Assembly (NCBI GenBank): GCA_035628505.1
Contig: DASPJR010000135.1
Location: 1 to 16,691, forward strand
Direction: 5' to 3'
DNA: 16,691 bases
Source: DASPJR01 sp035628505
Lineage (GTDB): Bacteria > Planctomycetota > SZUA-567 > H5-PLA8
The position numbers were made by a program, and so were the translations under genes. Position 1 is the first letter of the stretch. The number at the start of each line of letters is the position of its first letter. Below, piece by piece: positions 11,555-16,691 of this stretch. The notes beneath the pieces are model-generated. The model made no database searches. It saw only the letters and a list, made by a program, of their open reading frames with translations, and had not been told where the DNA came from.

Positions 11555-14500
11555 GTCTCTCCGAGACGTTCGTCCGCCGCCCGGTGCTGACAACGCTGCT
11601 GACGGTGTCGGCGGTGCTTTTCGGCATCATGGCGTATCTCGACCTGCCCGTCAGCGATCTGCCCGCCGTCGACTACCCCGTGCTTCAGGTCCAGGCGAAC
11701 TATCCCGGCGCGAGCCCTGCGACGATGGCGAACAACATTGCCACGCCGCTCGAGCGCCAGTTCATGCAGATCTCCGGGCTGAAGCTCGTCACATCCCAGA
11801 GCCGCCAGGGAAACACGTCACTGACGCTGCAGTTTGATCTGAGCAAGGACATCGACGCGGCAGCCACCGACGTCCAGGCCGCGATCACGCAGGCAACCGG
11901 CAGCCTGCCCGCCGATCTGCCATCGCCGCCAACGTTCTCGAAGACCAACCCCAACGACCAGCCGATCATGTTCATCGCGCTGACGAGCGAAAGCTTAAGC
12001 GCGGGAAAGCTCTACGAGTATGGCTACACACAGATCGCGCAGCGCATCAGTTCGCTGCCGGGCGTCTCGCGCGTCGCGGTCTTCGGCACAAAAGGCGCGA
12101 TCCGCATCAAGGCAGACCCGTTCGCGCTCGCCGCGCGCGGCATGACGATGGACGATCTCGCCAGCGGGATCACGCGCGGCACCAGCTACCAGGGCGCCGG
12201 ACAGCTTGACGGCGACTTCCGCTCGTTCCTGATTCAGCCGCGCGGACAGCTCGAAAGCGCCGAGCAGTACAACAACCTCATCATCGCCAACAAGAATGGC
12301 GCGCCCATTTATCTCCGCGATGTCGCGCTCGCGAAAGACACTGTCGTCGATGAGCGTCTTTCGATGCGCTTCAAAGCCAAAGGCCGCAAGCCGCCCGCGG
12401 CGACCATTGTTCTCGCCGTTTATCGCCAGGCCGGCGCCAATGCTGTGCAGGTGTCGCAGTCCATCCGCGATCTCGTGCCGATCGTATCCTCCACCCTGCC
12501 CGCGTCCGTGCGGCTGACGCCTGTCTATGACCGCTCGGTCGGCATCGTCAAATCCGTGGCGGACGTGCAGGAGACGCTGATCATCGCGTTCGTGCTCGTC
12601 GTCATCGTCATCTTCCTGTTCCTTGGCCGCGCGACCGACACGCTGATTCCCGTCGTGGCGCTGCCTCTCTCACTGCTGCTGACCTTCATCGTGATGAAGA
12701 TGCTCGGCTACAGCCTCGACAATCTGTCGCTGATGGCGCTGACACTGGCGATCGGCTTTCTCGTCGACGATGCCATCGTTTTTCTCGAGAATACCGTCCG
12801 CCGCATGGAGAAAGGCGAAAGCGCGCTCGAGGCGACGCTGGCCAGCGCCAAAGAGATCAGTTTCACGATTCTCTCGATGACGCTGTCACTGGCGGCCGTG
12901 TTCATTCCGCTGGTCTTTATGCCGGGACTCGTCGGCCGCATCTTCCGCGAGTTCTCGGTAACGATCATCGTCTCGATCATCGCCTCCGGCGTTGTTTCGC
13001 TGACGCTCACGCCGCTGATGTGCGCGCGAATGCTCGCCGGGCGCGGCCATGATGCGAAGAAAACATGGATGGAGCGCGTCGCCGCGGCCGTGCTGAATCC
13101 GGTCATCACGTTCTACAGCCGCTCGCTGCATTGGTTCTTCCGCTACCGCTTCCTGTCGGTCATCATCTGGGCTGCGTGCATGGCAGGAACGGTTTACTTC
13201 TTCATGCTTGTGCCGAAGTCATTCCTGCCCATCGGCGACAGCAGCTTCATTTCCGGCGTGATGATCGCGCAGGAAGGTTCGTCTCCAGCGCTGATGCGCG
13301 CGCATCAGGACAAGGCCGAAGCCATCATCGACAACCACCCGGCCGTGCGCATGACCTTCACCATGGCAGGCAACTCGAACTTCTTCGTGCCTAACCAGAT
13401 GCTGCTGCTCGCGTTCCTGCATGACCCGCGCGAACGCGCGCCGATCCCGATGGTTGCCGGTGAACTGATGGGTGGTTTGAGCAGCATTAATGGAACGTTC
13501 GCCTTCATGCGGCCCAACCCGGTGCTCGAAATCAATACCGGCGGCGCCAGCCGCTTCCAGGGGCAGTTCGCGTATTCGCTCTCGGGCATCAACCCGGACG
13601 AGGTCTATGCCACAGCGAACAAGCTGATGAACGCATTCCGAGGCTACGAAGGCATGGCCTCCGTTTCGTCCGATCTGTTCATGAACACGCCACAGCTCGA
13701 TGTCGAGATTCTGCGCGATCAGGCGTCGAGTTACGGGATCTCCGTCGAACGTATCGAAGCGCTGCTGCGCCAGTCGTTCTCACAGAATTACCTTTTCCTG
13801 ATCAAGAAGCCTGACGACCAGTATCAGCTCATCCTGGAGATGGACGACACGGCCCGCAGCCGTCCGGAAAACCTCGACCTGCTGTACGTCAAGTCTGACG
13901 ACGGACAGCGCTCAGTGCCGCTGAAGGCTGTGGCGCGATGGACGGAGAAACTCGGCCCGCAATCCATCAACCACATCAACCAGTTCACGTCCGTGACGAT
14001 CTTCTTTAATCTGAAGCCGGACGTGACGATCGGGCAGGCGCTGGGGTTCGTGAACAAGGCGGCCGCCGACATCGTGCCGCCGTCGCTCCGCGCCGAACTG
14101 CTGGGTGAAGCGCAGGAGTTTCAGACCACGGTCGGACAGCTCATCATCCTCATGATTCTCGCCGTGTTCGTCATGTACGTGATCCTCGGCATCCTCTATG
14201 AGAGCTACATCCATCCGCTGACCGTGCTCTCATCGCTGCCGGTTGCGCTGGTTGGAGGACTCGGCACGCTGTTGGTCTTCGGGGCCGAGGCGTCGCTGTA
14301 TGCGTTCATCGGCATGTTCATGCTGATGGGCATCGTCAAGAAGAACGGCATCATGATCATCGACTTCGCGCTGCAGCGCCAGGCGCAGGGGCTCGAGTCA
14401 GAGAAAGCCATTCACGAAGCGTGTCTCGACCGCTTCCGGCCGATCATGATGACGACGGCGGCGGCACTGATGGGCGCGGTTCCGATCGCCCTCGGTCTTG

Positions 14501-14751
14501 GCGCTGACGGCGCCTCGCGCCGGCCGCTGGGGCTGATCATCGTGGGAGGCCTGATTGTCTCGCAGCTCATCACGCTGTACATCACGCCGGTGATCTACCT
14601 GTACATGGAAGCCTTCCAGCGCAAGGTGCTGGACCGGGTATCGTTCTTCCGCTCGCATCGCGGAGGATTTGGCGGACCCGGCGGCGAACACCGGGGACCG
14701 GTTCTCGTTCAACCCACGCAGCACAGCGCCGTGGAACTCGCGCCGAAGTGA
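11551..14751 (+). CDS. RND (HAE1-type) multidrug efflux transporter, inner-membrane pump
   Basis: The 1066-aa product has the full length of the family, beginning MSLSETFVRRPVLTTLLTVS, with a first membrane helix, a large periplasmic loop (about 35-335), five-helix blocks, a second loop and the C-terminal helices. The proton-relay acids Asp406 and Asp407 are present (IGFLVDDAIVFLEN), as is the counterpart lysine in GIVKKNGIMIIDFA (Lys930/931). It exports hydrophobic compounds by proton antiport, working as a trimer with the adjoining adaptor. The start has GGAGG 7 nt upstream and overlaps the adaptor's stop. Its sequence style is closer to the MdtB/MdtC group than to AcrB, as judged by eye. 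No outer-membrane factor gene follows, so a TolC-like channel must come from elsewhere. Confidence 0.96.
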   Translation: MSLSETFVRRPVLTTLLTVSAVLFGIMAYLDLPVSDLPAVDYPVLQVQANYPGASPATMANNIATPLERQFMQISGLKLVTSQSRQGNTSLTLQFDLSKDIDAAATDVQAAITQATGSLPADLPSPPTFSKTNPNDQPIMFIALTSESLSAGKLYEYGYTQIAQRISSLPGVSRVAVFGTKGAIRIKADPFALAARGMTMDDLASGITRGTSYQGAGQLDGDFRSFLIQPRGQLESAEQYNNLIIANKNGAPIYLRDVALAKDTVVDERLSMRFKAKGRKPPAATIVLAVYRQAGANAVQVSQSIRDLVPIVSSTLPASVRLTPVYDRSVGIVKSVADVQETLIIAFVLVVIVIFLFLGRATDTLIPVVALPLSLLLTFIVMKMLGYSLDNLSLMALTLAIGFLVDDAIVFLENTVRRMEKGESALEATLASAKEISFTILSMTLSLAAVFIPLVFMPGLVGRIFREFSVTIIVSIIASGVVSLTLTPLMCARMLAGRGHDAKKTWMERVAAAVLNPVITFYSRSLHWFFRYRFLSVIIWAACMAGTVYFFMLVPKSFLPIGDSSFISGVMIAQEGSSPALMRAHQDKAEAIIDNHPAVRMTFTMAGNSNFFVPNQMLLLAFLHDPRERAPIPMVAGELMGGLSSINGTFAFMRPNPVLEINTGGASRFQGQFAYSLSGINPDEVYATANKLMNAFRGYEGMASVSSDLFMNTPQLDVEILRDQASSYGISVERIEALLRQSFSQNYLFLIKKPDDQYQLILEMDDTARSRPENLDLLYVKSDDGQRSVPLKAVARWTEKLGPQSINHINQFTSVTIFFNLKPDVTIGQALGFVNKAAADIVPPSLRAELLGEAQEFQTTVGQLIILMILAVFVMYVILGILYESYIHPLTVLSSLPVALVGGLGTLLVFGAEASLYAFIGMFMLMGIVKKNGIMIIDFALQRQAQGLESEKAIHEACLDRFRPIMMTTAAALMGAVPIALGLGADGASRRPLGLIIVGGLIVSQLITLYITPVIYLYMEAFQRKVLDRVSFFRSHRGGFGGPGGEHRGPVLVQPTQHSAVELAPK

Positions 14752-14923
14752 TCCAGTTCACCGCAAAGACGCAAGGCGCGAAGAGGGAAGATGCAGATGA
14801 TTCCCCTATTATTAAGTCCCTTGAGATTCGAATTGTGTCCCAACTTTCTTTAGGAAACTTGTAGGTTTCGAGCATCCGATCGTAAAGCCTTACCCATTAT
14901 GCGCTTCTGTTGCAGGAGGCTGC
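14752..14923. promoter_or_regulatory. Leader region before the aroB uORF
   Basis: This stretch contains CACCGCAAAGACGCAAGGCG near 14760, a sequence I recall as a scattered intergenic repeat in some soil bacteria. It also contains a GAAAC/GTTTC hairpin with a 6-nt loop (about 14853-14868). The promoter of aroB should be here, but I see no convincing consensus pair. Confidence 0.35.
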
Positions 14924-14974
14924 ATGAGAACTCTTCGAAACTCCGACGCTGGCAGTTCTGCTGTCGTGATTTAG
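14924..14974 (+). CDS. 16-codon leader ORF upstream of aroB
   Basis: The ORF encodes MRTLRNSDAGSSAVVI and starts at an ATG with a consensus AGGAGG 4-5 nt upstream (about 14914-14919). Its TAG stop is 11 nt before the aroB ATG, which itself has no Shine-Dalgarno sequence. The signals therefore suggest that ribosomes enter at the leader and reinitiate on aroB. The peptide has no aromatic residues, so attenuation by scarcity of the pathway's own amino acids is not supported. It could also respond to antibiotic stalling or simply raise aroB translation. The ORF and its ribosome-binding site are seen; the coupling is inferred. Confidence 0.55.
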   Translation: MRTLRNSDAGSSAVVI

Positions 14975-14985
14975 ATTCATTCATT

Positions 14986-16092
14986 ATGAGTCAAGATAGA
15001 CGCACGATCACCGTCGCGCTCGGCGAGCGCAGCTACGACATCGTCATTCAACCGGGACTAATCAAGGACGCCGGCGCGCTGATCGCCGCACGCGTGAAGG
15101 GGCGGCGCTGCCTGATGCTTTCGGACCAGAGCATCGGGCCGCTGCACGGCACCAAGCTCGCCGGGAGCATCTCGGCGGCCGGCATCGGCGGAAATCTCAT
15201 CCTGCTCCCGCCGGGCGAACAGTGTAAATCGCTGCGGACGGCCGAGTCACTTTATGATCAGTGCCTCGCCGCCGGCCTGGATCGTGACAGCTTTCTGGTG
15301 GCGCTCGGCGGCGGCGTCATCGGCGACCTGACTGGATTCGTGGCCGCAACCTATTTCCGCGGCATCCCGTTCGTCCAGGTTCCGACCACCTTGCTCGCGA
15401 TGGTCGATGCCGCGATCGGGGGAAAGACCGGCGTCGACCTGCCCAGCGCCAAGAACGCGGTGGGCGCATTTCATCAACCGCGCGCGGTGCTCATCGATCC
15501 AGAGACTCTTTCGACGCTGCCGCGGCGCGACTTGAAGGCGGGCCTCGCCGAAGTCATCAAATACGGCGTCATCGATGACGCGGCGCTCTTCGAGTTCCTC
15601 GAACAGAACGTCGCCAGGCTGCTCGATGCCAGCCCCGAGGCGCTCGCGCATGTGATCGAGAAGTCTGCCGGAATCAAAGCGCGTATCGTCAGCCAGGACG
15701 AGCGCGAGCAGGCCGGCGGCCCCCGCGCGCTGCTGAACTTCGGCCACACATTTGGACACGCGCTCGAATCATCCACCGGCTACAGCGCGTACCTGCACGG
15801 CGAAGCCGTCGCGATCGGCATGTGCATGGCCGCGAACCTTTCGGTGAAGCTGGGCCTCCTCTCGCTCGCCGACCGCGACCGCATCGTGGCACTGATCCGG
15901 AAAGCAGAACTCCCGATCAAGCTCATGGCCGGCGATCCGGACACGAACACGCTGTATGCGGCGATGTTCAAAGACAAGAAGGCTGCCGCGGGCAAGCTCC
16001 GCTTCGTCGTGGCCGAGAAGATCGGGCGGGCTAAGACTGTCGGCGACGTGCCGGAGGCGATGGTCCGAGAGGTTCTGGATCAGGCACGGTGA
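14986..16092 (+). CDS. aroB: 3-dehydroquinate synthase
   Basis: The 368-aa product catalyses step two of the shikimate pathway, converting DAHP to 3-dehydroquinate in the cytoplasm using NAD and a divalent metal. The start is set at MSQDRRTITVALGERSYDIV; the earlier frame from 14899 passes through the leader region without AroB similarity. Family features: the glycine-rich NAD-binding stretch LVALGGGVIGDLTGFVAATY; RGIPFVQVPTTLLAMVDAAI followed by GGKTGVD; and the metal ligands Glu189 (LAEVIKYGVI), His254 (NFGHTFGHALE) and His271 (YLHGEAVAIGM). Length is normal and nothing is missing. There is no Shine-Dalgarno at its ATG; translation probably depends on the leader ORF. No other aro gene is adjacent in the window. 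Confidence 0.97.
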   Translation: MSQDRRTITVALGERSYDIVIQPGLIKDAGALIAARVKGRRCLMLSDQSIGPLHGTKLAGSISAAGIGGNLILLPPGEQCKSLRTAESLYDQCLAAGLDRDSFLVALGGGVIGDLTGFVAATYFRGIPFVQVPTTLLAMVDAAIGGKTGVDLPSAKNAVGAFHQPRAVLIDPETLSTLPRRDLKAGLAEVIKYGVIDDAALFEFLEQNVARLLDASPEALAHVIEKSAGIKARIVSQDEREQAGGPRALLNFGHTFGHALESSTGYSAYLHGEAVAIGMCMAANLSVKLGLLSLADRDRIVALIRKAELPIKLMAGDPDTNTLYAAMFKDKKAAAGKLRFVVAEKIGRAKTVGDVPEAMVREVLDQAR

Positions 16093-16103
16093 CGCGTGAC
16101 GGT

Positions 16104-16357
16104 GCTTTGCAAAATGCCGTTGCTTGCCACCGACTTTAGTCGGTGGGAGAGGCCAGTCAGAAACGAGTCACTAGCCGGCTTCAGCCGGCTTCTCCGGTGT
16201 GCAAGAGGCTTTAGCCATACAAAGGATCTCGAGCAGATTCGCTTTCGGCTGAAGCCTTTGCAAAGTTGTAAGCCGGCTGAAGCCGGCTGAGTGACACATT
16301 CTTGTGACCGCCACCACCGACTAAAGTCGGTGGCAAGCAAAAGCATTTCGGCAAAGC
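16104..16357. repeat. Nested fold-back intergenic repeat (254 bp)
   Basis: The outer arms are a perfect 26-bp inverted repeat (16121-16146 and 16314-16339), extended imperfectly to GCTTTGC (16104-16110) and GCAAAGC (16351-16357). Each arm is itself a hairpin, CCACCGACTTTAGTCGGTGG (9-bp stem, 2-nt loop). Inside lie AGCCGGCTTCAGCCGGCT (16173-16190) and its exact inverse (16271-16288), each also self-palindromic. An innermost pair, GGCTTTAGCC near 16208 and GGCTGAAGCC near 16247, completes the nest. No ORF is present. It sits in the gap between aroB and the next gene and resembles REP/BIME-type elements. Confidence 0.85.
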
Positions 16358-16385
16358 AGCGTGGCTGGCGACGGGTGACCCGATC

Positions 16386-16691
16386 ATGCATATCTTCGCC
16401 ATCATCGCCGGTTTCATCACCCTCATCGCTGTGCTTGTTGTGCTTGGGCTCTATTACGACCGGAAGCGCCGCGCGGAACTCGAAGCGCTCGCCGCGTCCA
16501 TGAAGCTTCAATACGCGCCGCTGGGCCTGAAAACGCTGATCGGCGAACTCAGTTGCTTCAACCTCGTCGCCACCGGCGAAGACCGCAAGACGGAGACCTG
16601 CCTGTACGGGTCGCTCAATGATGTCGAAGTCGCCGTCTTCAACTACCGCTACGACACCGGCGGCAGCAGCCCGACGACGTACCACCATTGC
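16386..16691 (+). CDS. Membrane-anchored hypothetical protein, partial (runs off the window)
   Basis: Only the first 102 codons are present. Residues 2-23 (HIFAIIAGFITLIAVLVVLG) form one membrane helix, followed by a basic YYDRKRR stop-transfer, so the rest is cytoplasmic. The soluble part begins ELEALAASMKLQYAPLG and continues with VEVAVFNYRYDTGGSSPTTY, resembling a widespread uncharacterised group in which an N-terminal anchor precedes a DVEVALFDYRYTTG-like strand. I recall the pattern but no function. The ribosome-binding site is weak (GGTGA). It starts 28 bp after the fold-back repeat. Confidence 0.65.
   Translation, partial: MHIFAIIAGFITLIAVLVVLGLYYDRKRRAELEALAASMKLQYAPLGLKTLIGELSCFNLVATGEDRKTETCLYGSLNDVEVAVFNYRYDTGGSSPTTYHHC

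Noticed and set aside
14760..14790. CACCGCAAAGACGC sequence as a mobile element
   Set aside because: Only one copy is visible here and it has no inverted ends; the idea that it is a scattered repeat rests on memory and cannot be tested in this window.
14924..14974. Aromatic amino-acid attenuator before aroB
   Set aside because: The leader peptide has no Phe, Tyr or Trp codons and no clear terminator/antiterminator pair follows it.
1..16691. CRISPR array
   Set aside because: No regularly spaced direct repeats with unique spacers are present; the repeats seen are inverted and nested.

Overview
The window is chromosomal DNA of a GC-rich Gram-negative-type bacterium. An outer-membrane-style RND efflux operon with a lipoprotein adaptor, a hybrid sensor kinase with a periplasmic-type binding domain, aroB, a selenocysteine tRNA and dense palindromic intergenic repeats would fit an Acidobacteriota-like soil organism. 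That assignment is inference from gene style; no marker gene here proves it.

Two halves meet at the tRNA-Sec gene (6325-6420, minus strand, CCA encoded). The left half (1-6324) looks like the inner part of an integrated genetic element. It is made of small, mostly unrecognised genes, with regulators of mobile-element type. A minus-strand cluster (2964 to 86) holds an 87-aa protein, an XRE repressor preceded by a promoter covered with three palindromes, a sigma-70-like protein, a Phd/YefM-like protein with an added C-terminal domain, and a 113-aa cysteine-containing protein. A divergent plus-strand pair follows: a 58-aa ribbon-helix-helix protein with its own intrinsic terminator, then a 79-aa basic protein. 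Next come two minus-strand pairs of overlapping small genes, three of whose four products are membrane proteins. The last strong gene is a plus-strand protein carrying a kinase N-lobe but no catalytic lobe, joined to a zinc ribbon. No integrase, transposase or replication gene is visible, so the element's left end and its recombinase, if present, lie outside the window. The side next to the tRNA 3' end carries a 12-bp direct repeat of the kind expected near an attachment site.

The right half (6421-16691) is ordinary chromosome. A 162-bp inverted-repeat element bounded by TA dinucleotides lies between the tRNA and a 906-aa hybrid histidine kinase (PhnD-like sensor, TM, PAS, HisKA/HATPase, receiver). 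A TetR repressor gene and an RND adaptor-pump operon follow. They share a 16-bp operator-like sequence, which suggests that the repressor controls both itself and the pump. No outer-membrane channel gene follows the pump. aroB (3-dehydroquinate synthase) comes next, preceded by a 16-codon leader ORF that has the only good ribosome-binding site in the region. A 254-bp nested fold-back repeat and the start of a membrane-anchored protein of unknown function close the window.

The observations most worth following are the kinase N-lobe/zinc-ribbon protein, the XRE-operator-sigma module, the selenocysteine tRNA as a probable integration site, the translationally coupled aroB leader, and the two large fold-back elements.
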